In this document: positions 36,901 to 48,196 of the stretch, piece by piece
How the letters are laid out: every line of letters begins with the position of its first letter
Numbering within the stretch: position 1 is the first letter of the stretch
Assembly: GCA_030737875.1 (NCBI GenBank)
Contig: CM060915.1
Coordinates: forward strand, 901,038,177-901,102,176
From: Allium sativum
Taxonomy: Eukaryota > Streptophyta > Magnoliopsida > Asparagales > Amaryllidaceae
Direction: 5' to 3'
Length of the DNA stretch: 64,000 nucleotides
Notes under the pieces: generated by a model
What the model was told of the DNA's origin: nothing
Databases searched by the model: none
The model's input: the letters and a program-made list of their open reading frames with translations, nothing else
Position numbers and translations under genes: made by a program

Positions 36901-37179
36901 CTTATACTATTTGGTTAAGTATACAATCCTATTTTCTAAGTGAAAATAACAAAATTTATGAATACATTTATTACTAAGGGATAAATGTATCGCTATGGTT
37001 CTCAAAGTAATGGAAACATGAGATTTGTGAACATGCTTTTCCTTTTGAGATAAGCAAATGAAATTGATTTCTTAAAATTGATGAAATGATTTTAATGATT
37101 GGATCAGTTAAAAGTGCCTGTGCTGCGGCGGTACTTAACTGTACTGTTTGATTTGATAGTTAAAAAACCAATCGACTAT
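33915..37179 (+). repeat. 3' LTR of element C, truncated
   Basis: Begins TGTAACAACCC and is colinear with 7532-9886 up to about 36280, then continues with AT-rich sequence up to the LTR of element F at 37180. A good TATA box, TATAAATA, lies at 34538-34545, followed by a (CT)n leader tract at 34582-34600. No GGTTGTTACA end was found, so the right end has been lost or displaced by F. Confidence 0.65.
34538..34545 (+). promoter_or_regulatory. TATA box of the C 3' LTR
   Basis: TATAAATA in the context CCTTGCC-TATAAATA-CAATGCC, followed about 25 bases later by a CACAAATTAGACAACTCACT leader and a (CT)n tract. Confidence 0.6.
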
Positions 37180-38362
37180 TGTTATACTAGATTTTGATAC
37201 CGAAACTGAAGTGAGGTGAAGCGGTATCAGAATGAATTTGAAACTAGAGTAGAAGCCTAGGAGACCTTCGATCGACCCAAAACCACAAGGTAGAACCAAA
37301 ATCAAAAGAAAAATGAGAAAAAAGAACTAAGTCGATACCGAAAGCAAGAGGGATAGGGGCTGAAAGTCGACACCAAAACAAAAAGGCTTGGCACATATGC
37401 TATCGGCACCAACAAAGGAGAGCAAATAGCTTGGTGTTGGTACCATGGAAATGGAAATAAAGGCACGGTACCAGTACCAACATGCAGTAAGTAGTAAAGC
37501 TTGGTGTCGGTACCGTATAATGAAGACCGAAGCATAAAATCTGATATAAAAAACAAGAAACGAAAACAATCAATTCGATACCGAATATACTAGCTTATGA
37601 TATGGGACCGAAGCCAAATGCATAAAAGAAAAGGCACAAGACCAATATTGAAGCAAACAAAGTGCTATCGATAAAAACAGGCTTGGTATCATTATCGATG
37701 TTGAAGGTGGAACCAAAATTACCAAGGAAGGAGTACAAAGACAACACAAAAAACCACTAGAGCAGGCCAATATCATGGGTTTGCCACCAAAACCAAGAAC
37801 TAGAAAGGAGGGCCGATACCAGCATATTGATGTGAAACCAAGCTTCCCACATGATTGCTACCAAAGAGGGACCAAATCTCTATAAATAAGACCATAGGGG
37901 CCAAATTTTGGTGGATTTCTCCTCCTTATAAAAACTTGTACTCATTTTCAGGGGACAAAACCCTATTTTTGAAATCAATTTGCGGATTTCTTATGTAATC
38001 ATCTATGTACTCAATCAAGTGATCAAATAAAGAGATACTTAGCAATTACTACCAATTATACTTATCTATAATCCACTAATTCGAATTCATGCCTTCAACT
38101 TAGAAGCTATTGCAAGATTAACCATGATGAGAATTTTAGTTCATACCAGCTACGATCCTATTAAGCCCTTATCCTAAGGTAACTTTTTCCTAAGTACTGA
38201 AGCGTGATACACTCATCTTGAAGGTAGAGTAACTAGTATTCATATTTGGGACAATTGATATCTTGGAAATGGTGAATTATGTCGAGCTTAGAGGTACTAA
38301 ATTACCCCTAGATCCACAGCCATAGCCCAATATTTCAGTGTCAATGGTTTTTATTGTTAACA
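37180..38362 (+). repeat. LTR of Tat/Ogre-like element F
   Basis: Runs from TGTTATACTAG to ATTGTTAACA, giving TGTTA/TAACA terminal repeats. It has a TATA box at 37881-37888 (TATAAATA), an AATAAAG poly(A)-like signal near 38025, and an adjoining primer-site region TTTTGGTGCTAGAAGGAGGG (38363-38382), the form typical of the Tat branch. GGTACCAATACC-like motifs recur across 37360-37830. No second LTR of F was recognised. Confidence 0.65.
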
Positions 38363-38968
38363 TTTTGGTGCTAGAAGGAGGGCCTGAACCTTCGATCTGT
38401 TGGATAACCTACCACATACCTAGTTATTTCATCCTAATAATCAGACATCAAAGAATTAGACCATGGATAAAACATCTCAACAATAGTCTTCTACTTTGGA
38501 CATCATTAATTCGAGAGTTATTGAATAACAAAGTTTAAGAATGGAAGCTTTGCGAATCATGAATAAGAAAAGAGAACTAGAATAGTACAATCCTGACCGT
38601 CGGAACATTAGCCATTTCCATGTAGGACCAACCCCTATCTATGTGTTAATTGACTATACACCAAAGCAATATAGTTTATTCTCACATAAAAGAAGCCATT
38701 CAGGCACATGCTATGGGAACTATATTCCAACAAGAAATATAAAATGATTTCAAACACTTTTCTTCAAAATAGTCTAAGAAAATTATAGTTCAGCCTCAAG
38801 ATACATTGAAAAGAGTATATAAAGATGAAGTTGAAACAACAAAACTGTGTAACAAAAGGACAAAGTTCCAATGTCGAAAAGAAACCATCGAGTCAAGACT
38901 ACTTGAAGAACGCAACCATATCACATCCATCGATAAATCTACTTCCTAATCAAACTTGAGCTTAACTT
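38363..38968 (+). other. Primer site and decayed 5' interior of element F
   Basis: Starts with the Tat-type primer-binding region at 38363-38382. The rest probably corresponds to the 5' half of gag but is too broken to translate confidently. Confidence 0.45.
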
Positions 38969-39160
38969 TTGCCATTATCAAAGAAGAAATGCAAATGTGA
39001 AAGAAAATTAGGAGGGCTATATTTCCACTACCGTATGATGAATGGTCATGCAACAAACCACTGCAGGGTTATCAAGGGCAAGATTATCAAGTTCGTTAAT
39101 CATGGCCAATTGCACGAATTTGTAAAGAAGACCAGTTCTGATAAAGGATTCCTTGAATAA
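38969..39160 (+). pseudogene. Element F gag zinc-finger remnant (Tat/Ogre-like)
   Basis: A 63-codon frame contains YFHYRMMNGHATNHC followed by VIKGKIIKFVNHGQLHEFV. That is the Tat/Ogre Gag end, in which an FH..GH.T..C finger precedes a helix of the type LK..IE.LI..G.L.EFV. The first Cys of the usual CRFH is Tyr here. The same domain is present in the minus-strand fragment at 6786-6999. RT and integrase were not found downstream, so F has lost most of its coding region. Confidence 0.6.
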
Positions 39161-39399
39161 CGAATGTTTACACAGGTAGGAGAATGAAAACTACTTAAAA
39201 TTTGGAACTACCCAAAATGGGTAAAGCTATGTACAATGGTAAAAAAAAAACCATGTCACCGAGAAGATGGATAGGGACAGGCACCTACCGGAGGGAGGTG
39301 GTGTGTAAGCCTTTGGCCGCGCCCATACCAAAAAGGGTTAGGTTAAAGCATCAAAAGCGTAAGCCTCTGATCAATGCCAACAATGGTTAGGACATGGTA

Positions 39400-39820
39400 T
39401 CTAAATAAAGCACTTGCTGCCACTACTCTAGAAATGGGCACGACTTTCTTTTGCTTCTACTAAGCATGTCCTGCCTCTGCTCTGGAGGTGAGCACGTCGT
39501 ACGTCTTCTTGTTTATTTATCCCTTAGAAGGGAACAAAAGCTCTCGAGGAGCACAGTAAGTACACCCTACCTTTGCTCTATAATAAGCACGCCCTGCCTC
39601 TATATTAACTAAGCACATCATGCCTCTACTCTATGAATAAGCACGCTCTACCTTTGCTTATGTCTCATTCTGCAGAAGGGAATGAAAGTTAAAAGGGGGC
39701 ACTTTAATCATGCACTCTCCTCCGCTTACACCTTATCCCGTAGAAGGGAAGGAAAACTCAAAGGAAGCGCTCAAACACGTACAACCTTTGCTTTAAAGAG
39801 TAAGCCTGGAATGGGAGCCA
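39400..39820 (+). repeat. Degenerate repeats in the 3' part of element F
   Basis: Units around AAGCACGCCCTGCCTCTGCTCTA recur five to six times between 39410 and 39660. A GTAGAAGGGAAGGAAAACTCAA block then recurs in variant forms. Such repeats are common in the untranslated 3' regions of Tat-branch elements. No coding frame was recognised. Confidence 0.5.
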
Positions 39821-39825
39821 AAACA

Positions 39826-41265
39826 ACAAATACCCGAATCTGGGTTTTGGTTCAGGACTTCTATTATTTCTAGGGCTGGTAATGGTTACTCGAAAAATCG
39901 GATATCCGTCCGCATCTGTATCCGAAAAGCAGATAATTATCCAATATCCGAAAAACGGATGTGGATACGGATATATAGATATCCACATCCGAAAATTATC
40001 CATTCGAATATTTTTAACATTATGCTCAAAATTATATGTATCTTAGTACAATGAATCAGATTTATTTATTGCTTTACTAAGTCGAAGGTCTATTCATATG
40101 CACTAAATGCATATTAGTTACTCAAATCTATTTAATTTCATTATATATGCTTATTTTTAACATTGTAGTGATCAAAGAAATTGAAAAATAATTATGTTAA
40201 ACTATAAATTATCATTTATATTTCATGATTTATCAATTGTTATCGGATAGGATAATTATTCGATATCCATCTGTATCCGCGGATATGGATACCCGATATA
40301 CGAAAATGATTTCGGATATGGTTACGGATATAGCACTATCCGTATCCGAAAGTATCCGCTGACAGCCCTAATTATTTCCCAATATGGATTTCTCATCTTC
40401 TATTAAATACCCGAATTTTGGTTTCGGTTCAGGACTTCTATTATTACCAGATATAGATTTCTGGTCTTCTATTAAGTACTCGAATCTGGGTTTCAATACA
40501 GTACCTCTATTATTGCCAGATATATATATTTCTGGTCTTCTATTAAATACCCGAATTTGGATTTTGGTTCGGGACTGCTATTTTTGCCAGATAGGGATTT
40601 CTGGTCTTCTATTAAATACTTAAATTCTGGTTTTGGTTTGGAACAACTATTATTTCCAAATATAAATTTCTGGTCGGCTAATAAATACCCGAATCTGGGT
40701 TTCGGTCTGGTACTTCTGTTATTGCCAAATATAGATTTTTTTGTCTTCCATTAAATATGGAATCTGCGTTTCAGTTCAGATCTTCTATTATTGCCATATA
40801 TGAATTTTTGTTCTTATATTAAATACCCAAATCTTGTTTTAATTCGGGACTTCTATTATTGCTAGATATTGATTTTTGGCCTTCTAATATTAAATGTTCA
40901 AATCTGGGTTGCGAGATTTCTATTATTCGCCAAAGGTAAATTTCTTGTCTTTTATTATGAATGCCTAAATATGGGCTGTAGGAATTCTATCTATAATTCC
41001 ATAAGACGATTTCCAGATTTCTGTTTTAATACCCTAATCTAGGTCTTGAAACTATAATTCCTATTTCCTAAGAAATGAGTTACTAGAATTCAATTACACA
41101 AATTTGGATTTGAGTTTTGGATCTTTTCCTCACATTTCTAGAAGAGAGTTTCTTGACTTCCATTGCCTTGCCCAAGCATGAAATTTGGGGCCTACTACCA
41201 TGTTCCCAAAAAGAGGATTTTTAAGTGACTACCCGAGTTGGTATTTGTGGTCTTCTATTTTAAAA
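39826..41265 (+). repeat. 69-71-bp tandem array in element F, split by a MITE
   Basis: The unit contains CTGGTCTTCTATTAAATAC, then CCGAATCTGGGTTTCGGTT and CTTCTATTATTGCCAGATAT. The CTGGTCTTCT anchor falls at 40461, 40532, 40601, 40670 and about 40739, so the period is 69-71 bp. Increasingly diverged copies reach about 41265. The first copy is cut at 39870 by the hAT MITE (39871-40370). Tandem arrays in 3' untranslated regions of Tat-lineage elements are known and have been linked to the birth of satellite repeats. Confidence 0.8.
39871..40370. mobile_element. hAT-type MITE (500 bp) with 8-bp TSD
   Basis: Begins TAGGGCTG and ends CAGCCCTA, an 8-bp perfect inverted repeat. It is flanked by the 8-bp direct repeat ATTATTTC at 39863-39870 and 40371-40378. 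Subterminal regions hold many ATCCG/CGGAT and GGATATCC motifs; the centre is AT-rich. End sequence and internal style relate it to the MITE at 404-1014, although the two are not close copies. There is no transposase frame. Confidence 0.9.
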
Positions 41266-41768
41266 GCTTTTAGCGAAGGCTATGATTTTTCAATACGTCA
41301 CACAAGGAGGTTATCGGAACTCACATATGCAAAGTTGCTATTCGTTATTCCGGCAAAATATGAAACACGAATGATAGTGTTACTCTACCACAAGTTTCAG
41401 CTATTACTCGGTTTCAATCCACATGATGTCTCACACAAGATGAGCCAATCATTGTATATATCCTACTATAAGCAAAAGACTAACATAAAATGTTATGTGT
41501 TGAGCTTATGCTAAATAATGCAGAGCAAATCCAAGATAAGTATATTTAAAACACAAACAAAGATTACACATCAGTTATTCATTGTGGGAAATGCATAAGA
41601 AGTTCCAGATACAGATATACGAAACAAAGGCGAAGGCCATGCATAACACAATGTATATGTGAATCACATGTTTATCCACAAAAGCATGTTACCAAATGGC
41701 TGCATACATAGGACAACAACATAATATTAGTTCAAGAACTCTAATGCATCTGTTATCAAGTCCTTAGG
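41266..41768. other. Unassigned stretch
   Basis: A 109-codon plus-strand frame (41185-41514) overlaps the end of the tandem array and then unique sequence. It matches no family I know and is probably fortuitous. No element boundary was recognised between the array and the start of homology to the O LTR. Confidence 0.35.
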
Positions 41769-42807
41769 AACATGATTACGGTCAATTTCGATCGACCAGA
41801 AAATGGCCATTTTTCAAACGTTCTCCAAATTCGACGAAATTAATATTGTTAGCACCATATCATCAAAACATAGCTAGATTTATTTTTTAGGAATTTTTAG
41901 AGTTAGTATGTGGCCTCGGTAAATTAAAATGTATGATCAAAGTTAAATAATTAAATATTTTATATTTAAATTTAAAGAAAAACCTATCGAAACAATTAAA
42001 CTGGCTTACGGGACATATCCCATTGTGTCCGTAATGGGGGTATTTAGGTAGGGCGACACTTGCTAGATTTGATTTGGAGTTAGGAGCGTTATATAAATTA
42101 TATTGGAATTAAAAGGAATTAATAAAATAAAAATACGTATATATACAGTATATATACGCATATATTGTATTTTCTTAATCGTTTTTAAACCTGATACCCT
42201 CGTTCAATGGCGGCTACAGCTCCATCTTTCCTTCTCCGATAAATCTCAATCCACTCAACGAAATCCATTACTTCAGTTGAAGCTTTTGTAGATATTTTTG
42301 TCCTCTTCGATCTCATATAAGTTTCATCCCCTGTAGTGGAACGGTTTTCGAGATCTGACGCTCCAAAGTTGGCTCAGTCAAACCGCCGTCGCGCCTGGAA
42401 GCCACTACCGATTTGGACGAGGTGCATGGCGCCGAAAAGCCCTCTCTGAGGCCTTCGATGTGACGCAACCTGATCGGCTTCACGCTGAACATATTTGAAG
42501 AAAATTCTATACCTAATTTCGAACAAAGTTTGAAGGGTTACGGTTTTGATTTATTTAAAGGGTTAACAACATTTTTAAGCATTGCGAATTGGAATTTATT
42601 TGTAAAAATCATATCTTTCTGATATGATAACGAAATTCGATGAAATAGGAGATATCGGTACCGTGGCATTACACACGACATTTCAGAACTGACCGAGAAT
42701 TTTTGGAGCCTTCTACGAATTTAGAAGAAATAAATAGCAAAGAGAGATTTCTGAATCCGAATTAATTAAATAAAAATTATATTAGGATGCAGACGGAGTT
42801 TAGAATC
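41769..42807 (+). repeat. LTR of element O, left part (5'-truncated)
   Basis: From about 41769 the sequence is clearly related to the D LTR from about 43310: GATCGACCAGAAAATGG, AATTCGACGAAATTAATATT, CATATCCCATTGTGTCCG and later ACGAAATTCGATGAAATAGG. The first 500 or so bases equivalent to the D LTR start are missing. The LTR is interrupted at 42807 by element D and resumes at 59128. Divergence from D is substantial (by eye below 80% in places), so O is a separate, older family member. Confidence 0.75.
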
Positions 42808-43660
42808 TGTAACGACCCAGAAAATCTGAACCAATTTAAAAATTTTAAATTGGCTAAAATAATGGATTTTAAATAAATATTTTAAATAATGGCAATGAAA
42901 AGTGAGTTTGAATTGACGTTTGAAAACAAATATAATTAATTCTAATTATAAACATGGCCTGAAATGGCGCTGCAGTTTCAAAAATTGAATTCAAACTTTG
43001 TCGGACTGTACCGGGTGCAAAACAAAACGGATTTTAGTGAAACCAAAAATATTTAAATCTGCTAGTGAATACCTTTCTAACGAATCTGAAAAATTGAATT
43101 TTCATAACGGAAAGCAAAAGTTATGGCCAAATGAATTTTCCGAAAGGTCGCTATGGAATTTATATAGCCCGTGAAATTGGCCATTTTGCATACGACCTCG
43201 GAATTCGACGAAACCACTTTTGTTGGATCCGGGATGTGAAGTTATTGCTAGGTTTCAAATTTCATAATTTTTGAAGATAGTATGTGAGCGTGGCAAAGGA
43301 AAACGTGTTTTGGTCAATTACAGTTAAATTGGATCGACCAGAAATGGGCCTTTTTGCAAACGGTCTCAGAATTCGACGAAACTAGTTTTGTTGGGACCGT
43401 ATCGTCAAAACATAGCCAGATTTATTTTTCTGGAATTTCTCGAATCAGTTTGTGGCCCTGGCAAACTGAAATGTACGTTCAAATCGAATATTGAATGTTA
43501 TATATTTTAAATTGAATGGAAACTGACTGAAACAGTCGAATGGGCCTACGAAACATATCCCATTGTGTTCGGAATGGGGGTAAAATGCTAGGGACGACAG
43601 TCATTGGGTTTGGATTAGAGTTCGTATGAGATAAGGGGTATTTTCGAAAATTTAAAAATA

Positions 43661-43670
43661 TATAAATAAA
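43661..43670 (+). promoter_or_regulatory. TATA box of the D 5' LTR
   Basis: TATAAATAAA, repeated at 54727-54736 in the 3' LTR. A pyrimidine-rich start region (CATTTTCTCTCTCCCCG) follows about 30 bases downstream. Confidence 0.55.
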
Positions 43671-44450
43671 AGAAAAAATATGATTGTTTGGCCATTTTCT
43701 CTCTCCCCGTTTTTTTTTCTGGAAACCCCCCTCCCCCCCCTCACGAACGACGGCGAACGTTACTCCCTTCCCAGCCAAAATCCGGCCTCCTCGTCCATAG
43801 TCGACCACCCCTCTAGTAGAGTTTTTCGAAGCCCTCCTCCTCCTCTCCAAATCCGACTCGACCTCGTCACCCCTCATCGCTCCTAGCTCGAGAACCAACC
43901 CCTCAAACCCGCCGCGTTTCGCCCCAAAATCCACCTCGATCGTCAGCTCGAGTTCGTCACGGTGGGGACCCCTTGGAGCGGATTTCCGAGCCTGTTGTCG
44001 TGGTGAAGTCGGATCGAAGCAACACTTCGCGGATTGGAAACAAATGGAAACCTAGTTTCGAAGTTTAAAGGAGGTAAACGGGTTTAAATTTCTGAACTGA
44101 AATTAACACTTTAAAGTGTTGCAAAACTTTGAAAAATCATATCTTTTTCGTTCGTTAACGAAATTCGATGAAACAGGAAACATCGTGACCGTGTGGACGT
44201 TTTCTACATTCTAGAAGAGACCGCATATTTTTCTGAGCCTTCTGCTATTTTTGGTGGAGTGGAACCCAATGTGAGATTTCTAATTTATAAACGATATGGA
44301 AAACGACGATGTATAAATTATATAGTCGATGTATGAGTTATATAAGCGTTGTACACCTCATGTATAAGCGTTGTATAAGTTGTACGTTCGACGTATAAGT
44401 TGTATATGCGTTGTAAAAATTATATATGTGTTGAAATAGAAGTGAATTGC

Positions 44451-44459
<9 letters not shown>

Positions 44460-44501
<42 letters not shown>
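44460..44501. repeat. (TA)n microsatellite in the D LTR
   Basis: A run of about 20 TA dinucleotides in the 5' LTR. The 3' LTR copy (55520-55564) is a few units longer. Confidence 0.9.
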
Positions 44502-44856
44502 GCCCCTCGTCCACAAACCATGGACGATATTTATTGGTTGTGATTGGTGTGAAAATTGATTGTTAGCGAATGGTTGATTGGGATTGTTTGTGGTTGATAT
44601 TGATTGATTGTGGTTGAAAAATACCCATTCGTGGTTGAGAAATATTTGGTCGAAACCACATAGGATTAGTTTGTGGAAATGAAATAAATATATACATGCC
44701 GCCTGCGTGCGAACTAGATGCATGATCCCCATTGTCAAAAACCGTGAGGTTTTATGGTAGAGCGAGGAGCCGTACTAGGGACGGTCCCGGTTTTAACTAC
44801 CCTGCCGTTATGCTGCCGAAATTTTGATTTATTTTCATTTGCTGAAACTATATTTA

Positions 44857-45467
44857 TTTGTTGAATTGAAATTCATGTGTTGAATGGTATTCGTGTTTTA
44901 AATATAAAAATCACCTTTTTATCTATTTATATAAACTATAGAAAACCTTCATGTGTTGAATCGATATTCATTCGTTGAATTGAAATTCATGTGTTGAATG
45001 GTATTCGTGTTTTAAATATAAAAATCACCTTTTTATCTATTTATATAAACTATAGAAAACCTTCATGTGTTGAATCGATATTCATTCGTTGAATTGAAAT
45101 TCATGTGTTGAATGGTATTCGTGTTTTAAATATAAAAATCACCTTTTTATCTATTTATATAAATTATAGAAAACCTTCATGTGTTGAATCGATATTCATT
45201 CGTTGAATTGAAATTCATGTGTTGAATGGTATTCGTGTTTTAAATATAAAAATCACCTTTTTATCTATTTATATAAACTATAGAAAACCTTCATGTGTTG
45301 AATCGATATTCACTCGTAGGATTGAAATTCATGTGTTGAATGGTGTTCGTGTTTTAAATATAAAAATAACCTTTTTATCTATTTATATAAACTATAGAAA
45401 ACCTTCATGTGTTGAATCGATATTCATTCGTTGAATTGAAATTCATGTGTTGAATGGTATTCATATT
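44857..45467 (+). repeat. 114-bp tandem repeat in the D 5' LTR, six units
   Basis: The anchor TTCGTTGAAT (or variant) falls at 44857, 44971, 45085, 45199, 45313 and 45427, an exact 114-bp period. The 45313 unit has the variant CTCGTAGGAT. In the 3' LTR there are five units (55921, 56035, 56149, 56263, 56377), the last being the CTCGTAGGAT variant. One unit difference explains the 111-bp length difference between the LTRs. Each unit includes the small inverted repeat TGAATTGAAATTCA. Confidence 0.92.
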
Positions 45468-45834
45468 TTGAAAGAAATTGTTTTATAATAAAAATCCCAT
45501 TTTTAACATCAATATGAAATGTATAAAATAATCCTGTTTTGAAATAAATTGTTTTACAATAAAAATCCTATTTTTATCACCTATATTAACTATACGAAAT
45601 AATAGTGTTTTGAAATGAATTGTTTTACAATAAAAATCACATTTTTATTATATAAACGAATTGTTAAAAATAGTGAAGTGTTGAAATAGAAGACAGTTAG
45701 ATAAAAATATCATTTTTATCAAATGTATGAAAAGAATGTAGCTTTGAAATCGAAGAATCGATATATATATAAATAGAACTAAAATATATCGAATAACGAC
45801 GCTGCAGTTCGTATTTTGAAACCGTGATTTCAAA

Positions 45835-46190
45835 CGATTATACCGAGAGATCCGACCATCGGATTTCCTGAAATCGCAACCGTTGGGTTCGCCTTGGAAA
45901 TATCTTTCCAACGGCACCAACTTCGTAAAAATCCAACGGTTGGATTGTCTGGAATGTTTAATTCAAATCTGAAGAAAAACAGCGCCAGAATCAATTATAT
46001 TTATATAAATATAAATATAATTATATTTAATCGAATAACGACGCTGCAGTTCGTATTTTGAAATCGAAACTTCAAACGATTATACCAGGAGATCCGACCG
46101 TCGGATATTCCCGAAACTGGAACCGTTGGATTCGTTTTGAAAAGATCTTTCTAATGATTTAAATTTTGTGAAGATCCAACGGTTAGATTT
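45835..46190 (+). repeat. Duplicated block with paired 15-bp palindromes
   Basis: Two copies 242 bp apart. Each starts near CAAACGATTATACC and holds an ATCCGACNRTCGGAT palindrome (45850-45864 and 46092-46106). A second palindrome of type ATCCAACGGTTGGAT follows 81-82 bp later (45931-45945; 46174-46188 with one mismatch). The 3' LTR has them at 56804, 56886, 57039 and 57121, and element O at 61384 and 61465. Confidence 0.8.
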
Positions 46191-48184
46191 TCAGATATGT
46201 GTAAATCAAATCTGAATAAAAACAGCGCCACGGTCGCGTTATGGCCCGAAGCGTCGTTTTAAATAAATTGGATATTTAAAAATGAATAAAAATAGCGATA
46301 AATCGTTATAAAATATTATAAACGATATGAATGTGATTTAGAAATTAACTGAAGGTTGGCTAAGTCGAATGGTTTCCTGGGTGTTGATCTGATGTTGGTT
46401 TCGGCCTTCGGGGTTAATATTTGGCAAATCGTTCTCTTACTGATTGACAGTTAGTGACTAATGAATTGAAATGATGCGTATGTATGTTAGTATTGCACTT
46501 GTTTATTATGTACGCGAGTTGCTCAGAAAGACCGGGTTTATCCCATTCTGAATAACATAATCGACGATAAGAAATCGAAGAGGAAGACGGTGGTCGAAGA
46601 CCGGAGATCTTCACCTCGTTTGGATGGTAACCGAGGTCCTGATTGGGAGGTATCCCGAAATATGGATAATGAGTGGTGATCGTCCAGACGTACATGGTGA
46701 TCGATGGGTTTGCGAGGTATATAGTGCCTCCGGTTTCGTTCAGACCCAGAACGGACTTGTAAATGGACTGTGTGTCTGACATTGGATTTTATTCTGTGTT
46801 GATTGATCTCTGTTAAATATACATCTGTTTGGCGGCAGAGAAGTTATTCTTTTGCTTAACGCCCTTCTCTGAAACGCATGAGCTCGGAGGTTGTATATCG
46901 ATGGACATCAGTCGCATGGCATGAATTGCTAGTGGGGCATGCCTAAGTGGCAAATGAACAGGGCTTCTGTTGAAAAGCAAAGTCTTGTGGAGATGATCAA
47001 AGCACCGCCTATGTGGCGTAGCTTTGTGTATAACGTGAAATCGCGAGCCTCACACCCGGTATGAACCAGAAACGGGAGAAAGGACCTCAGGGAGGACATG
47101 CGTTTCTTTCTAGTTAGAAGTGGCGTCAGTGGTTTTACACGCCCTGACGAGTTTGACTTATGTGGTTGTTGCTGTTGCGAGGCGCCTCGGTTAGATCGGA
47201 CGATCCGGGTCCGATGGAGTCATTCGTTGGCTCGTTTACGCCCCATAGGGCGGGGAAACGCATTGTTCAGGCATTTTAATCCACATCGGTGGACCGGCCC
47301 TGTCGCTCCAAGGGCCCACCTGAGTCTGGGTCCTGTGGCTCGGGCTAGAGAGTCATGAATTCGGTAAGGACTATCTTTTGCCTTGGTTCATGACGGAAAT
47401 TCAATTTCCAAATACGTGACTGTGCGGTTTTGATTGTATATATATATGGCGACATGATATATGGTACCCATGCCGCCTATGATCGATAGTTATGATTTGA
47501 AATTGTTTTCAAAACATATAAACACTAGCAATAATATCAAATGCCTTTGTTTTATTTGTATCAAGCATATTTTGGTCGTTATAAGGTAAAAACTCTATCC
47601 TCTGGTTTGCGTTGCATTGTGTGATGGGAACTGAGTCTTATAATGGCTTCATTTTTATAAAAAGCATTGCGATGATTGAAAGAATGATTTGTTTTAAAGC
47701 ACTGGCAATCCAATGGAGTAAACCCGTTCCACGAAAGTGGCGTGGTCCTGTGATTGGCCATAAAATAAATGTGTTGAGTAGATTTCTCATACCAGTCCCA
47801 TGACTGACTCGTAGTTTGTTTCACTTTCAAACTCGGGTGCCCCTTTTTCTACATGGGCAGCCTTGTGTTCAGTTTTAGCAGGCTTTATCTGGATAGCTGG
47901 AGCTGAAGATGGATTCTATTATTTATCTCTTTTTATGTTGTTCAGCTCCTATTGTACATATTTTGTTTGTTTCCGCTGTAGACATATATGTATAGTTGAA
48001 TTGTAATTGTACTAAGTAAGATCCTGTATACTGTGTAACTCTGATGATTACTTTTATCCAGTATATTCTATTGTTCATTATCTGGTGTATTTATTTAATT
48101 CTGTTCTGCTGTTATCTGTTTCTGTGTTATATTCCAATGATTACCCTTGTCTCCGTCTGAACGGGATTTGGGGTCGTCACAACG

Positions 48185-48196
48185 TGGTATCAGAGC
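48185..48196 (+). promoter_or_regulatory. Primer-binding site of element D
   Basis: TGGTATCAGAGC three bases after the LTR end, complementary to the 3' end of initiator methionine tRNA, which would prime minus-strand DNA synthesis. Confidence 0.92.

Larger units (their letters stand above)
7532..37179 (+). mobile_element. Element C: old Ty3/gypsy LTR element carrying nested insertions
   Basis: Two diverged copies of one LTR bracket this span. The left copy starts at 7532 (TACAACAACCC, an altered TG end) and is readable to 9892. The right copy starts at 33915 (TGTAACAACCC) and is readable to about 37179. A typical LTR 3' end, GGTTGTTACA, lies at 31718-31727, immediately before a TGGTATCAGAG primer-binding site at 31730-31740. 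A polypurine tract lies at 33902-33914. The interior left over (31728-33914) is only 2.2 kb and shows no gag-pol. LTR copies differ by roughly 15% by eye in sampled stretches, so C is old. The copia material and gypsy E lie within its left LTR. Confidence 0.7.
42808..48181 (+). repeat. 5' LTR of element D (5374 bp)
   Basis: Runs from TGTAACGACCC to GGGGTCGTCACA. Contents in order: TATA box 43661-43670; a CT/CG-rich leader to 43990; (TA)n tract 44460-44500; six 114-bp tandem units from 44857; a second loose repeat of about 75 bp (45468-45660); two blocks with paired 15-bp palindromes (45850-45945 and 46092-46188); a GC-richer island (47050-47360); and the U5 end. It closely matches the 3' LTR, so insertion was relatively recent. 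Minus-strand open frames such as 46414-46782 are by-products of LTR sequence. Confidence 0.93.

Noticed and set aside
41185..41514. 109-codon plus-strand open frame
   Set aside because: Its first third is tandem-array sequence and the remainder matches no family I know; there is no start context or neighbour support.
43479..43934. 151-codon minus-strand frame in the D 5' LTR with a similar frame in the 3' LTR (54718-54993)
   Set aside because: It is antisense to the pyrimidine-rich LTR leader, which gives long open frames by composition alone. It differs in length between the two LTR copies because of small indels.
44358..44738. 126-codon minus-strand frame with alternating Tyr-Ile run, with a longer version at 55398-55802
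   Set aside because: The run is the translated (TA)n microsatellite of the D LTR, and length differences track the microsatellite.
46414..46782. 122-codon minus-strand open frame in the D 5' LTR, also open in the 3' LTR (57361-57729)
   Set aside because: The two LTRs are recent copies, so shared openness is expected. The corresponding O LTR region does not appear to keep the frame, and no domain is recognisable.
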